Positions 36,162 to 46,017 of a stretch of DNA of 64,000 nucleotides are shown here, in pieces. Position 1 is the first letter of the stretch. The number at the start of each line of letters is the position of its first letter. The DNA lies in the NCBI RefSeq assembly GCF_023016115.1, contig NZ_JALKBH010000001.1, forward strand, positions 186,001 through 250,000. The letters run 5' to 3'. This DNA is from Alcanivorax sp. S6407. Lineage in GTDB: Bacteria > Pseudomonadota > Gammaproteobacteria > Pseudomonadales > Alcanivoracaceae. The notes beneath the pieces were generated by a model. The model saw nothing but the letters and a program-made list of their open reading frames with translations. It did not search any database and had not been told where the DNA came from. Position numbers and translations under genes: made by a program.

Positions 36162-37246
36162 GGGCTGCTGGCTCCTTCGCTGTGGTCATCCAGAGAGTAG
36201 GCGGCGAAGTAGGGCAGAATCAGGCTGCCCAGGTACAGGGTGTTGCCATGCTGCTCAACACTGGTGATGGGGGCGAAACTGTCCTTCGAGGTGGCCTGCA
36301 GATTGTGGGTCACCTCACCCTGTTCGTTGAGGCCCATGACAAAGGCATGGTGCTCGGGCTGGGGCTGCAGGAAGCCCGGCAGGCGAAACGCGACCTTGCG
36401 TAGCAGGGGCTTGTCGGACATGGCATCGAGCATGGCATTGCGACGGGTGAACATGGCCACCCAGAAGGTGCCGTCACCATTGGCGGAAACGCCGTCGGGA
36501 ATGCCCGGCAGGTTATCAAAGAACACATCGTGGCTGCCTGCCTTGTCGCCCTTGAGCCAGTAACGAAGAATGCGATAGCTGCCGGTTTCATTGACCAGCA
36601 CAAAGTCCTCTTTTTGGGACAGGGCGACGCCATTGGCGAACTGCAAGCCGTCCAGTAGCAGTTCCGCCTGACCTTTGGCGGGATCGTAGCGAATCAGGCG
36701 GCCATGACCGCCGTGCTCCATGACATCATCCCGGGCCATCATGGCGGGACCATATTTGCTGGAGGCATCGGTGAAATACAGTACGCCATTACTGTCCGCA
36801 TCCACGTCATCGGTAAAGCCGTAATCAATACCGTCCAGTGAAGTACTGAGCGTGGTGATGGCGCCGCTGGGGGCAATGCTAAGCAGTCCCTTGTAGCCGT
36901 CTGCCACGATCAGGTTGCCAGCAGGATCAAAATCCAGGCCCAGCGGACGGCCTTCGGTGTTGGCGATCAGATCGGGTTCGGCACCGTCCGGGTTGAAGCG
37001 CACGATGCGGCCATCCACGTAGCCCACATAGAGATTGCCGTTGCTGTCGATGGCCACATCTTCCGGCCCGAAACCTTCATCCACGCCCAGGCGCTCGGCG
37101 CTACCCAGTGCTTCATTGATGGCATAGCGGCCTTCAAGGGCCGGGGCCTTGGGTGCATTCCAGGCCACCGGCTCAATTGGCACCGGCCAGAACAGCAGGT
37201 AGCCGACAATGGCAGCCAGAATAAGCAGCGCGATGATTTTTTTCAT
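36158..37246 (-). CDS. SMP-30/strictosidine synthase-like beta-propeller protein
   Basis: A 362-residue protein with an N-terminal membrane anchor (MKKIIALLILAAIVGYLLFWPVP) and a six-bladed beta-propeller of the SMP-30/gluconolactonase/strictosidine-synthase type (GFGPEDVAIDSNGNLYVGYVDGRIVRF, RPLGLDFDPAGNLIVADGYKGLLSI, YFTDASSKYGP, LQFANGVALSQKEDFVLVNETGSYRILRYWL). The domain faces the periplasm; lactonase or esterase activity is inferred. ATG 37246 is used; an upstream reading to 37306 precedes the anchor and is unlikely. It is the first gene of the operon with the dehydrogenase. Confidence 0.8.
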   Translation of the reverse strand: MKKIIALLILAAIVGYLLFWPVPIEPVAWNAPKAPALEGRYAINEALGSAERLGVDEGFGPEDVAIDSNGNLYVGYVDGRIVRFNPDGAEPDLIANTEGRPLGLDFDPAGNLIVADGYKGLLSIAPSGAITTLSTSLDGIDYGFTDDVDADSNGVLYFTDASSKYGPAMMARDDVMEHGGHGRLIRYDPAKGQAELLLDGLQFANGVALSQKEDFVLVNETGSYRILRYWLKGDKAGSHDVFFDNLPGIPDGVSANGDGTFWVAMFTRRNAMLDAMSDKPLLRKVAFRLPGFLQPQPEHHAFVMGLNEQGEVTHNLQATSKDSFAPITSVEQHGNTLYLGSLILPYFAAYSLDDHSEGASSP

Positions 37247-37314
37247 GACATCCGGGTCCTTTACAAGCGAAAGGGGGATGCTTGCATGAGGGGGAGGCGT
37301 TGGCAAACTCTGGC

Positions 37315-37419
37315 GAGCTACGAGCTACGAGCTACGAGCTACGAGCTACGAGCTACAAGCTAAAAGCTAAAAGCTAAAAGCTAAAAGCTAAAAGCTAAAA
37401 GCTAAAAGCTAAAAGCTGA
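37315..37419. repeat. Perfect tandem heptad array, GAGCTAC x6 then AAGCTAA x8
   Basis: Six GAGCTAC units (37315-37356) pass in register into eight perfect AAGCTAA units and one variant (37357-37419), 15 heptads in all. This is the longest and least diverged array in the window. It lies in the 526-base gene-less gap 37247-37772, which also holds a REP-like palindrome (~37448-37470), a GCGTGAA array, and the gltA terminator. Confidence 0.95.
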
Positions 37420-37677
37420 AGATAAGGCCTAACAGATTTCTTTAGCTGCTGTAGGAGCTTGCCTGCAAGCGATCCGAGCCTAAGCGAGGTATGGATTCCA
37501 GAAACGCTGTTTGAGCTGTGGGAGGGAGACATTCACCTGCAGGGCAGCCGCCAAAAAGGTTCATCGCAAAATGGTGGGAAACAGGTGCAGACCAGGATTG
37601 GCCGAAGCTGATTTTCGATCTTGATGTGGGAACGTAGCGTAGCGAAGTGGCGCACGGAGTGCGGTTCTCTGGCTTTT

Positions 37678-37721
37678 GCGTGAAGCGTGGTGCGTGAAGC
37701 GTGTTGCAGCCGCAGAGCGGC
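37678..37721. repeat. Heptad run (GCGTGAA type) and mirrored post-terminator hairpin
   Basis: Units GCGTGAA, GCGTGGT, GCGTGAA, GCGTGTT (37678-37705) adjoin GCCGC-AGA-GCGGC (37709-37721). Read on the minus strand, this is the same order (terminator, hairpin, array) as at 58106-58181. Confidence 0.8.
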
Positions 37722-37724
37722 CCC

Positions 37725-37753
37725 AAAAAAAACCGCCCGAAGGCGGTTTTTTT
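37725..37753 (-). terminator. Terminator of gltA
   Basis: AAACCGCC and GGCGGTTT pair around a short loop, with A/T runs on both sides. On the minus strand the T-run follows the hairpin 20 bases after the gltA stop; it would also work on the plus strand. Confidence 0.85.
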
Positions 37754-37772
37754 ACTGGCGATAACGAAACGC

Positions 37773-39056
37773 TTACTTGCGCTCGTTGACCGGAACGAAC
37801 GGACGCTCGGCTTCGCCGGTGTACAGCTGGCGCGGACGGCCAATCTTGTACGGGTTGGAGATCATTTCGTTCCAGTGCGCAATCCAGCCCACGGTGCGGG
37901 ACAGGGCAAAGATTACGGTGAACATGGAAGTCGGGATCCCGATCGCTTTCAGGATAATGCCGGAGTAGAAATCCACGTTCGGGAACAGCTTCTTCTCTTT
38001 GAAGTAGGGGTCGCTCAGGGCGATCTCTTCCAGCTTCATGGCCAGTTCCAGCTGCGGATCGTTTACACCCAGCTCTGCCAGTACTTCGTGGCAGGACTCG
38101 CGCATCACGGTGGCGCGCGGATCGTAGTTCTTGTAAACGCGGTGACCGAAGCCCATCAGTTTGAACGGATCGTTCTTGTCCTTGGCCTTGGCGATGTAGG
38201 CATCGATGTTATCCAGGGAGCCGATCTCGTCCAGCATGTTCAGTACGGCTTCGTTGGCGCCGCCGTGAGCCGGGCCCCACAGGGCGGAGATGCCAGCAGC
38301 GATACAGGCGAACGGGTTGGCACCGGAGGAGCCAGCCAGACGCACGGTAGAAGTGGAAGCGTTCTGCTCGTGGTCCGCGTGCAGGATGAAGATGCGATCC
38401 ATGGCCTTGGCCAGGGTCGGGCTGATCTTGGACTCTTCACAGGGGTTGCCGAACATCATGTGCAGGAAGTTTTCTGCGTAACCCAGGTCGTTGCGCGGGT
38501 ACATGAAGGGCTGGCCCAGGGCGTACTTGTAGCACATGGCCGCGATGGTGGGCATCTTGGCGATCAGGCGGTACGCGGTGATTTCGCGGTGCTGCGGGTT
38601 ATTGATGTCCAGGGAGTCGTGGTAGAAGGCAGACAGGGCGCCAACCACACCACACATGATGGCCATCGGGTGCGCATCGCGACGGAAACCGTTGAAGAAA
38701 TTACGGATCTGCTCGTGAACCATGGTGTGATTCTTCACGGTGCTCACGAAGTGATCTTTTTGCTCGGCGGTAGGCAGTTCGCCGTAGAGCAGGGCGTAAC
38801 ACACTTCCAGATAATCGGATTTGCCTGCCAGCTCCTCGATGGAGTAGCCCCGATGCAGCAGCTTGCCCACTTCACCGTCGATAAAGGTGATCTTGGATTC
38901 GCAGGAAGCGGTGGAGGTAAAGCCGGGGTCGAAGGTAAAGACGCCGTTGGCTACCAGTTTGGACACGTCGATTACGTCGCGGCCCAGGGTCGGGGTATAG
39001 ATGGGAAGGTCTAGATCCTTGCCGTCTACATTAAGAGTGGCTTTCTTCTCGGTCAT
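37773..39056 (-). CDS. gltA: Citrate synthase (type II)
   Basis: Condenses acetyl-CoA with oxaloacetate to start the TCA cycle. The 427-residue product has the hexameric type II N-terminal domain ([23 protein letters not shown]), [27 protein letters not shown], the catalytic His motif [11 protein letters not shown] and [15 protein letters not shown], and the catalytic Asp in [26 protein letters not shown] precedes ATG 39056. It is transcribed divergently from sdhC, with 477 bases between the starts. Confidence 0.96.
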   Translation of the reverse strand: MTEKKATLNVDGKDLDLPIYTPTLGRDVIDVSKLVANGVFTFDPGFTSTASCESKITFIDGEVGKLLHRGYSIEELAGKSDYLEVCYALLYGELPTAEQKDHFVSTVKNHTMVHEQIRNFFNGFRRDAHPMAIMCGVVGALSAFYHDSLDINNPQHREITAYRLIAKMPTIAAMCYKYALGQPFMYPRNDLGYAENFLHMMFGNPCEESKISPTLAKAMDRIFILHADHEQNASTSTVRLAGSSGANPFACIAAGISALWGPAHGGANEAVLNMLDEIGSLDNIDAYIAKAKDKNDPFKLMGFGHRVYKNYDPRATVMRESCHEVLAELGVNDPQLELAMKLEEIALSDPYFKEKKLFPNVDFYSGIILKAIGIPTSMFTVIFALSRTVGWIAHWNEMISNPYKIGRPRQLYTGEAERPFVPVNERK

Positions 39057-39533
39057 GGGAATCTCTCCATTGGCGGACAGGGAACGTTCCTCTGGAAGTC
39101 TCAGCGCGACTCCGTAGGGCAGGAAGGTCCTCCAAAGCGCGGTGGAAGGTAAAGTTTTGACACACCTTTGTCAACGCGCAGGCGGGAACTGACGAGTCAG
39201 ACTTTTGTAGGGTAAACAGCGTGTTACACACATGAGACAATGTTGCGCCAGCTTGGTGCGCAGGAAATATTAACGCTCCTTTGATGTGCAGCATTATAAA
39301 ACAAGGCGTTAGGTAAACGGTTGCGTACATAAATGGTGCGCACCGTTTGTTTTGCGCAAGTTGCGGCGATATACTGCCGCCCGTCAGAACGCCTGGTGGC
39401 ATTCTGATGGAAGGGCCCACCCCGGCCCAGGCAGCTTGTTGAGATCAGAGTCTGCGTTTTTGATCTCAGCGATCCTGCCAAGTTCCCGACAACCGCCCTG
39501 TTTAATATGGGGCCCGGCTATAAGTAGGCTACC
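39057..39533. promoter_or_regulatory. gltA-sdhC divergent control region
   Basis: These 477 bases hold no gene and should contain both promoters. An 8-bp inverted repeat TGAGATCA / TGATCTCA (39440-39447 and 39461-39468) lies ~65 bases before sdhC. A TATAAG (near 39519-39524) is a possible -10 for sdhC. No heptad array is present here, unlike most other gaps of this size. Confidence 0.5.
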
Positions 39534-39908
39534 GTGAACGACAAGCGACCCGTTAACCTCGATCTGAGCACGATCAAGTTCCCGGTCACGGCTATAGCAT
39601 CTATCACCCACCGTGTAACCGGCGTTGCCATTTTCCTGGCCCTGCCGATTCTGCTGTGGATGCTGGATCGCTCCCTGGCGTCTCCCGAGAGCTTTGCGGA
39701 CCTGAAAGAACTGATGACCTCCCCGCTGGTGAAGCTGGTGGTATGGGCCATTCTGGCTGTATTGCTGTATCACCTGGTGGCAGGCATCCGCCACCTTATT
39801 ATGGACACCGGCGTTGGTGAAACCCTGGAAGGCGGCCGTCGTGGCGCCAAACTGGTCTTCATCATCTCTGCGGTACTGATTCTGCTGGTAGGAGGTTGGA
39901 TATGGTAA
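39534..39908 (+). CDS. sdhC: Succinate dehydrogenase cytochrome b556 subunit
   Basis: Membrane anchor of complex II. 124 residues with three membrane helices, the quinone-site start RPVNLDLSTIKFPVTAIASITHRVTGVAIF with conserved Ser and Arg, and the haem-ligand His in LLYHLVAGIRHLIMD. The start is GTG 39534. The stop overlaps sdhD by seven bases. It is the first gene of the sdhCDAB-sucAB-lpd-sucCD cluster. Confidence 0.93.
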   Translation: MNDKRPVNLDLSTIKFPVTAIASITHRVTGVAIFLALPILLWMLDRSLASPESFADLKELMTSPLVKLVVWAILAVLLYHLVAGIRHLIMDTGVGETLEGGRRGAKLVFIISAVLILLVGGWIW

Positions 39909-40273
39909 CCCCTGTAACGAGTCTGGGCCGGAACGGTCTGTACGACTGGCTCATTCAGCGTGTTTCCGCTGTCATTATTGGCGTATACCTGATCTTCATG
40001 CTGGGCTATCTGATGACCGCTGGTGATCTGGACTTCGCTAGCTGGAAGGCCTTCATGGGCTCCATCTGCATGCAGATTGCCAACACCCTGTTGGTAATTG
40101 CTGTTGCCGCACATACCTGGGTAGGCCTGTGGGGCGTAACCACTGACTACCTGACCAGTCTGACCTTTGGTAAAGCCGCTACCGGCGTGCGACTGATTGC
40201 CCAGGTGGCTATCGCTCTGGCACTGGTGGTTTACCTGTTGTGGGGTCTGGTTCTGATCTGGGGAGGGGCGTAA
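39902..40273 (+). CDS. sdhD: Succinate dehydrogenase membrane anchor subunit
   Basis: 123 residues with three hydrophobic segments; GLYDWLIQRVSAVIIGVYLIFMLGYL carries the Arg of the quinone site, and His in AVAAHTWVGLWGVTTDY is the second haem ligand. ATG 39902 has a perfect GGAGG six bases upstream that lies inside sdhC, so the two are coupled. It pairs with SdhC to bind haem b and ubiquinone in the inner membrane. Confidence 0.93.
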   Translation: MVTPVTSLGRNGLYDWLIQRVSAVIIGVYLIFMLGYLMTAGDLDFASWKAFMGSICMQIANTLLVIAVAAHTWVGLWGVTTDYLTSLTFGKAATGVRLIAQVAIALALVVYLLWGLVLIWGGA

Positions 40274-40276
40274 TCC

Positions 40277-42052
40277 ATGTCCATTCGCACTATTACATTT
40301 GACGCTATCGTCGTAGGTGGTGGTGGTGCCGGTATGCGCGCCTCACTGCAGATGGCCCAGTCCGGCTTCAAGACTGCGCTGATTTCCAAAGTATTCCCGA
40401 CCCGTTCGCACACCGTATCCGCCCAGGGCGGTATCACCTGTGCGATCGCGTCTGCCGATCCCAACGATGATTGGCGCTGGCACATGTACGATACTGTTAA
40501 AGGCTCCGATTACATCGGTGACCAGGACGCTATCGAATACATGTGTAATGTGGGCCCGGAAGCGGTGTTCGAGCTGGACCACATGGGTCTGCCGTTTTCC
40601 CGTACCGAAGAAGGCCGTATCTACCAGCGTCCGTTTGGTGGCCAGTCCAAGAACTTCGGTGAGGGCGGCCAGGCGGCCCGTACCTGTGCTGCTGCTGACC
40701 GTACCGGTCACGCGCTGCTGCACACCCTGTACCAGCAGAACCTGAAGAACGGCACCCAGTTCTACAACGAGTGGTATGCCGCTGAACTGGTGAAGGACGA
40801 CGAAGGTAATGTCTGTGGCGTGATCGCCATCGACATCGAGTCCGGCGAAACCGTGTTCTTCAAGGCCAAGGCAACCGTATTTGCCACCGGTGGTTCCGGC
40901 CGTATCTACGCTTCCACCACCAACGCCCTGATCAACACTGGTGACGGCGTGGGCATGGCCCTGCGTGCCGGTCTGCCGGTTCAGGACATCGAAATGTGGC
41001 AGTTCCACCCGACCGGCATCGCCGGCGCCGGTGTTCTGGTAACCGAAGGTTGCCGGGGCGAGGGTGGCTACCTGATCAACAAGGACGGCGAGCGCTTCAT
41101 GGAGCGTTACGCTCCGAACGCCAAAGATCTGGCCTCCCGTGACGTTGTTGCCCGTTCCATGATGATGGAAATTCTGGATGGTCGTGGTGCCGGTCCGGAT
41201 GGCGATCACGTATTCCTGAAGCTGGATCATCTGGGTGAAGAAGTGCTGCACAGCCGCCTGCCGGGCATCTGTGAACTGGCCATTACCTTCGCACAGACCG
41301 ATCCGGTGAAAGAGCCGATCCCGGTTGTGCCGACCTGTCACTACATGATGGGTGGTATCCCCACCAACGTTCACGGTCAGGCGATCAAGCTGTCTGGCGG
41401 TCACGAGGGTGAAGACCAGTTCGTTAACGGTCTCTTCGCGGTGGGTGAAGTAGCCTGTGTATCTGTACACGGTGCGAACCGCCTGGGCGGTAACTCGCTG
41501 CTGGATCTGGTGGTATTCGGTCGTGCGGCCGGTCTGTTCATCGAAGATCAGCTTCGTCAGGGCATGACCCAGTATGAGCCGACCGATGCCAACATCGACG
41601 AAGCCATGGCGCGTCTGAACCGCTGGGAGTCCTCCACCGGTGGCGAATCCGTTCCTGCCCTGCGCAAGGAGCTGCAAAGCGTAATGCAGAACCACTTCGG
41701 TGTATTCCGCAAGGGTGACCTGATGGCGGAAGGTGTGGCCAAGCTGGCTGACCTGCGCAAGCGTATCGCCAACGCTCACCTGGAAGACAAGAGCGGGCCG
41801 TTCAACACTGCGCGTATCGAAGCGCTGGAGCTGGACAACCTGCTGGAAGTGGCTGAAGCGACTGCGATTGCTGCTGAAGGTCGTACCGAGAGCCGTGGTG
41901 CCCATTCCCGTTACGACTACCCTGATCGTGACGATGAGAACTGGCTGTGCCACTCCATCTTCGACCCGAAAGCCAAGAAGCTGGGCAAGCGTGACGTGAA
42001 CTTCAAGCCGAAGACTGTCGACACCTTCCAGCCCAAGGCTCGGACCTACTAA
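40277..42052 (+). CDS. sdhA: Succinate dehydrogenase flavoprotein subunit
   Basis: 591 residues. Oxidises succinate to fumarate. FAD is covalently bound at His45 ([12 protein letters not shown]), at the same position as in E. coli. Also seen are the dinucleotide fold [47 protein letters not shown], the substrate-site motifs [26 protein letters not shown] and [22 protein letters not shown]. It starts three bases after sdhD with GGGGAGG upstream. Confidence 0.97.
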   Translation: MSIRTITFDAIVVGGGGAGMRASLQMAQSGFKTALISKVFPTRSHTVSAQGGITCAIASADPNDDWRWHMYDTVKGSDYIGDQDAIEYMCNVGPEAVFELDHMGLPFSRTEEGRIYQRPFGGQSKNFGEGGQAARTCAAADRTGHALLHTLYQQNLKNGTQFYNEWYAAELVKDDEGNVCGVIAIDIESGETVFFKAKATVFATGGSGRIYASTTNALINTGDGVGMALRAGLPVQDIEMWQFHPTGIAGAGVLVTEGCRGEGGYLINKDGERFMERYAPNAKDLASRDVVARSMMMEILDGRGAGPDGDHVFLKLDHLGEEVLHSRLPGICELAITFAQTDPVKEPIPVVPTCHYMMGGIPTNVHGQAIKLSGGHEGEDQFVNGLFAVGEVACVSVHGANRLGGNSLLDLVVFGRAAGLFIEDQLRQGMTQYEPTDANIDEAMARLNRWESSTGGESVPALRKELQSVMQNHFGVFRKGDLMAEGVAKLADLRKRIANAHLEDKSGPFNTARIEALELDNLLEVAEATAIAAEGRTESRGAHSRYDYPDRDDENWLCHSIFDPKAKKLGKRDVNFKPKTVDTFQPKARTY

Positions 42053-42066
42053 CGGAGAGTAATACG

Positions 42067-42783
42067 ATGAAAGTTAGTATCTATCGCTACAATCCGGAAA
42101 CGGACCGCGAGCCGAGCATGAAGGAGTATGAGGTCGATACCCAGGGTAAAGACCTCATGGTTCTGGACATCCTCGCTCTGGTAAAAGAGCAGGATCAGTC
42201 CCTGGCCTATCGTCGCTCCTGTCGTGAGGGTGTTTGTGGCTCTGACGGCATGAACATGAACGGCAAGAACGGCCTGGCCTGTATCACTCCGCTGTCCCAG
42301 GTGGCGCCGGGTGTTCTGGAAGGCAAGAAGCCCCTGATCCTGCGCCCGCTGCCGGGCCTGCCGGTCATTCGTGACCTGGTGGTGGACATGGGCATGTTCT
42401 ACAACCAGTACGAGAAGGTGCAGCCGTACCTGCAGAACAACACGCCGGCTCCGGCCATCGAGCGTCTGCAGTCTCCGGAAGAGCGTGCCAAGATCGACGG
42501 TCTGTACGAATGTATCCTGTGTGCCTGCTGTTCAACCAGCTGCCCGAGCTTCTGGTGGAACCCGGACAAGTTCCTGGGCCCGGCGGCGCTGCTGCAGAGC
42601 TACCGCTTCCTGGCGGACAGCCGCGACAACGCCACTGAAGAGCGTCTGTCCAAACTGGACGACCCCTTCAGCCTGTTCCGTTGCCACGGCATCATGAACT
42701 GCGTCAGCGTCTGCCCGAAGGGTTTGAACCCGACCCGGGCTATCGGTCATATCCGCTCCATGCTTCTGGAGCGGGGCATCTGA
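42067..42783 (+). CDS. sdhB: Succinate dehydrogenase iron-sulfur subunit
   Basis: 238 residues with three iron-sulfur sites: 2Fe-2S ligands in SCREGVCGSDGMNMNGKNGLAC, a 4Fe-4S set in CILCACCSTSCPS, and a 3Fe-4S set in CHGIMNCVSVCPKGLNP. It relays electrons from SdhA to quinone. Fourteen bases after sdhA, with ACGGAGAG upstream; followed by a strong terminator, so the sdh and suc parts are at least partly separate transcripts. Confidence 0.97.
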   Translation: MKVSIYRYNPETDREPSMKEYEVDTQGKDLMVLDILALVKEQDQSLAYRRSCREGVCGSDGMNMNGKNGLACITPLSQVAPGVLEGKKPLILRPLPGLPVIRDLVVDMGMFYNQYEKVQPYLQNNTPAPAIERLQSPEERAKIDGLYECILCACCSTSCPSFWWNPDKFLGPAALLQSYRFLADSRDNATEERLSKLDDPFSLFRCHGIMNCVSVCPKGLNPTRAIGHIRSMLLERGI

Positions 42784-42792
42784 CCCATCAGG

Positions 42793-42819
42793 AAAGGCGG
42801 CCAAGTGGCCGCCTTTTTT
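42793..42819 (+). terminator. Terminator after sdhB
   Basis: AAAGGCGGCC pairs with GGCCGCCTTT around a 4-base loop and is followed by six T. It divides sdhCDAB from sucAB. Confidence 0.9.
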
Positions 42820-43169
42820 GTTTGTAAATAGCAGCAAATTGTCCCTTTTTTTCTGTCTATTCGACGTTTTGCCAATTGTGGTCAGTCGGAAACTGGCGGA
42901 TAACGTGTTTTATGATTTTGGCGTCTAACATTAGCGTATTAAAAGGGCTACACTAGACGCCGTTCGAGGTAATCCCTCGGGACGAGACAGCGCCGAGGCC
43001 GAAACCCACATCAGGGTTATCGGCCTTTGCTGTACTCACGGGTGGGGCAGGGCTTAAAAGGCGTTGCTCCTGACAATCAGAAGCGTATGGGAACAGGGTC
43101 AGCACCCCTGTGGTCGCAGTGCACCAACCACAGTTGTGTGACAAATTCCCGCGAAAGGAACGAGCTAAA
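42820..43169 (+). promoter_or_regulatory. sucA promoter/leader region with hairpin
   Basis: No gene was found in these 350 bases. A TACACT (near 42948-42953) with CTAACA 18 bases upstream is a weak sigma-70 candidate. In the leader, AGGCCG and AACCC (42996-43007) pair with GGGTT and CGGCCT (43014-43026). The hairpin lacks a clean T-run and so looks like a leader structure and not a terminator. Confidence 0.45.
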
Positions 43170-46004
43170 ATGCAAGACAGTTCCATGCAGCGACAATGGC
43201 AGTCCTCGCACATTGGAGGAGCCAATGCTGCCTATGTCGATGAACTGTACGAATCCTATCTGACCGATCCCAATTCCGTGCCGGAAGACTGGCGCGTTTA
43301 TTTCGAAAAGCTCCCCAGCGTTGACGCCGCCGTCGAATCCGACGTCCCCCATGCGGCTGTTCGTGAATACTTCCTGCTTCAGGCCAAGAATCGATCCCGC
43401 GTACAGAAGTTTGGTGCCAGTGCTGTCAGCACTGAGCACGAGCGTCGCCAGGTACGTGTGCTGCATCTGATCGCGGCCTACCGTAACCGGGGCCATCAGG
43501 TGGCCAAGCTGGATCCGCTGGGTTTGATGGAACGGGAAGCCGTTCCTGATCTGGAGCTGGCTCATCACGGCTTGAGCCCGGCAGACCTGGATACCGTTTT
43601 TCAGACCGGCAACCTCTTTATTGGCAAGCCGGAAGCCACTCTCCGTGAAATTGTTGACTGTCTGCAGAAGACGTACTGCTCCAGTGTTGGTGCTGAGTAC
43701 ATGCATATCGTCAACACGGCCGAAAAGCGCTGGCTGCAGCAGCGCATGGAAGGGGTGCGCAGCCATCCCGAATACGGCCAGGACATCAAGACCCATATTC
43801 TCGAGCGTCTCTCCGCCGCCGAAGGCCTGGAAAAATATCTGGGCAGTAAATATCCGGGAACCAAGCGATTTGGTCTGGAAGGTGGTGAGTCACTGATTCC
43901 GCTGATGGACGAAATGATCCAGCGGGTGGGTAGCTATGGTGCCAAGGAAATGGTCATCGGCATGGCCCACCGGGGCCGTCTGAATGTGCTGGTGAACACC
44001 CTGGGCAAGAGCCCCAAAGACCTGTTTGAAGAATTCGATGGCAAGAGCTTCATCGAATCCGGCTCCGGTGATGTGAAATACCACCAGGGCTTCTCTTCCA
44101 ATGTGCTCACCTCCGGTGGTGAGGTGCATCTGGCCATGGCCTTCAACCCGTCCCATCTGGAGATCGTCTCTCCGGTGGTGGAAGGTTCGGTCCGTGCCCG
44201 CCAGGATCGCCGCGACGATGTTGCTGGCGAGCAGGTAGTTCCCATCCTGATTCACGGTGATGCGGCCTTTGCCGGACAGGGCGTGGTCATGGAGACATTC
44301 CAGATGTCCCAGACCCGCGGCTTCTATACCGGTGGCAGCCTGCACATTGTGATCAATAACCAGGTGGGCTTTACCACGTCCAAGCGTGAGGATGCCCGCT
44401 CCACTGAATACTGTACTGACGTGGCGAAGATGGTCCAGGCACCGATCTTCCACGTGAATGCGGATGACCCTGAAGCGGTGTACTTCGTGACACAGCTGGC
44501 AGTGGATTACCGCATGCAGTTCAAGAAGGATGTGGTGATCGATCTGATCTGTTATCGCCGACTGGGCCATAACGAGGCGGATGAACCGTCTGGTACCCAG
44601 CCGCTGATGTACAAGAAGATCAAGAGTCATCCGACCACCCGCACTCTGTATGCCGAGCGTCTGATCAATGAAGGCGTGGTCAGTGAGCAGGAAGCCCAGA
44701 AGACCGCCGATGATTACCGCGACATGCTGGACGCCGGTAATCATGTGGTGAAATCACTGGTGCGTGAGCCCAACAAGGCCCTGTTCGTGGACTGGTCTCC
44801 CTACCTGGGGCATCAGGTGGAAGATGACTGGGATACCGGTTATCCGCTGAAGAAGATCCAGACCCTGGCCACGCGCATGGAGTCCCTGCCGGAAGGCTTT
44901 GTGGCCCAGCGTCAGGTGAAGAAGATCCTCGAAGACCGTCACAAGATGACGGCCGGCGCCATGCCGCTGAACTGGGGCTATGGTGAAACCATGGCCTATG
45001 CCACCTTGCTGGATCAGGGCTTCAATGTCCGTCTGACCGGTCAGGATTGTGGCCGTGGCACCTTCTCCCACCGTCATGCGGTGCTGCATAACCAGAAGGA
45101 CGGTGAGCGTCATATCGCCTTGCAACACCTGGACGCCAACCAGCCGCGTTTCGATCTCTATGATTCGCTGTTGTCCGAAGAGGCGGTGCTGGGCTTCGAA
45201 TATGGCTACGCCACTACTACGCCCAAGTCGCTGGTGATCTGGGAAGCACAGTTCGGTGATTTCGCCAACGGTGCCCAGGTGGTGATCGACCAGTTCATCT
45301 CCTCCGGGGAATCCAAGTGGGCGCGTCTGTGTGGTCTGACCATGCTGTTGCCGCACGGTTATGAAGGGCAGGGGCCGGAACATTCCTCCGCCCGTCTGGA
45401 GCGCTTCCTGCAGCTGTGCGCCGAGCACAACATGCAGGTGTGTGTGCCCAGCACGCCGGCGCAGATCTTCCATCTGCTGCGTCGTCAGGCGATTCGCCCG
45501 CTGCGCAAGCCGCTGGTGGTGATGAGCCCGAAGAGCCTGCTGCGCCACAAGAAAGCGATCTCCACGCTGGACGATCTTGCCAACGGCAAGTTCGAAACCG
45601 TGCTGGACGATCCCGCCGGTCTGGATGCCAAGAAGGTGGATCGGGTAGTGATGTGTTCCGGCAAGGTCTATTACGACCTGCTGGAAAAACAGGAAGCCGA
45701 AGGGCGTACCGATACTGCGCTGGTGCGGATCGAACAGCTCTATCCGTTCCCTGAGCAGCGACTGGCTGAAGTGCTGTCCGGTTACCCGAACCTGAAGCAT
45801 CTGGTGTGGTGTCAGGAAGAGCCGATGAACCAGGGTGCCTGGTACTGCTCCCAGCATCACATGTACCGGGTGGCCTACAAGGTAGGTGCCGCGCAGGTCC
45901 ATTACGCAGGCCGTGAAATGGCTGCCGCTCCGGCTGCCGGCTCCATGGCCCTGCATATCGAACAACAGCAGCGTCTGGTTCAGGACGCCTTCGAGATCAA
46001 GTAA
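43170..46004 (+). CDS. sucA: 2-Oxoglutarate dehydrogenase E1 component
   Basis: The 944-residue thiamine-diphosphate subunit decarboxylates 2-oxoglutarate and passes the succinyl group to SucB. It has the N-terminal SSHIGGANAAYVDELYESYLTDPNSVPEDW helix, VIGMAHRGRLNVLVNTLGK, the ThDP-site region GDAAFAGQGVVMETFQMSQTRGFYTGGSLHIVINNQVGFTTS, CYRRLGHNEADEP, and the C-terminal GQDCGRGTFSHRHAVLH pyrimidine-binding part. ATG 43170 has AAAGGAA upstream; the open frame to 43110 would add 20 unlikely residues. sucB follows 13 bases on. Confidence 0.96.
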   Translation: MQDSSMQRQWQSSHIGGANAAYVDELYESYLTDPNSVPEDWRVYFEKLPSVDAAVESDVPHAAVREYFLLQAKNRSRVQKFGASAVSTEHERRQVRVLHLIAAYRNRGHQVAKLDPLGLMEREAVPDLELAHHGLSPADLDTVFQTGNLFIGKPEATLREIVDCLQKTYCSSVGAEYMHIVNTAEKRWLQQRMEGVRSHPEYGQDIKTHILERLSAAEGLEKYLGSKYPGTKRFGLEGGESLIPLMDEMIQRVGSYGAKEMVIGMAHRGRLNVLVNTLGKSPKDLFEEFDGKSFIESGSGDVKYHQGFSSNVLTSGGEVHLAMAFNPSHLEIVSPVVEGSVRARQDRRDDVAGEQVVPILIHGDAAFAGQGVVMETFQMSQTRGFYTGGSLHIVINNQVGFTTSKREDARSTEYCTDVAKMVQAPIFHVNADDPEAVYFVTQLAVDYRMQFKKDVVIDLICYRRLGHNEADEPSGTQPLMYKKIKSHPTTRTLYAERLINEGVVSEQEAQKTADDYRDMLDAGNHVVKSLVREPNKALFVDWSPYLGHQVEDDWDTGYPLKKIQTLATRMESLPEGFVAQRQVKKILEDRHKMTAGAMPLNWGYGETMAYATLLDQGFNVRLTGQDCGRGTFSHRHAVLHNQKDGERHIALQHLDANQPRFDLYDSLLSEEAVLGFEYGYATTTPKSLVIWEAQFGDFANGAQVVIDQFISSGESKWARLCGLTMLLPHGYEGQGPEHSSARLERFLQLCAEHNMQVCVPSTPAQIFHLLRRQAIRPLRKPLVVMSPKSLLRHKKAISTLDDLANGKFETVLDDPAGLDAKKVDRVVMCSGKVYYDLLEKQEAEGRTDTALVRIEQLYPFPEQRLAEVLSGYPNLKHLVWCQEEPMNQGAWYCSQHHMYRVAYKVGAAQVHYAGREMAAAPAAGSMALHIEQQQRLVQDAFEIK

Positions 46005-46017
46005 ATAAGGATTAGTC

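Noticed and set aside
37315-37419. CRISPR array
   Set aside because: The period is only 7 bases, with no spacers and no cas genes in the window.
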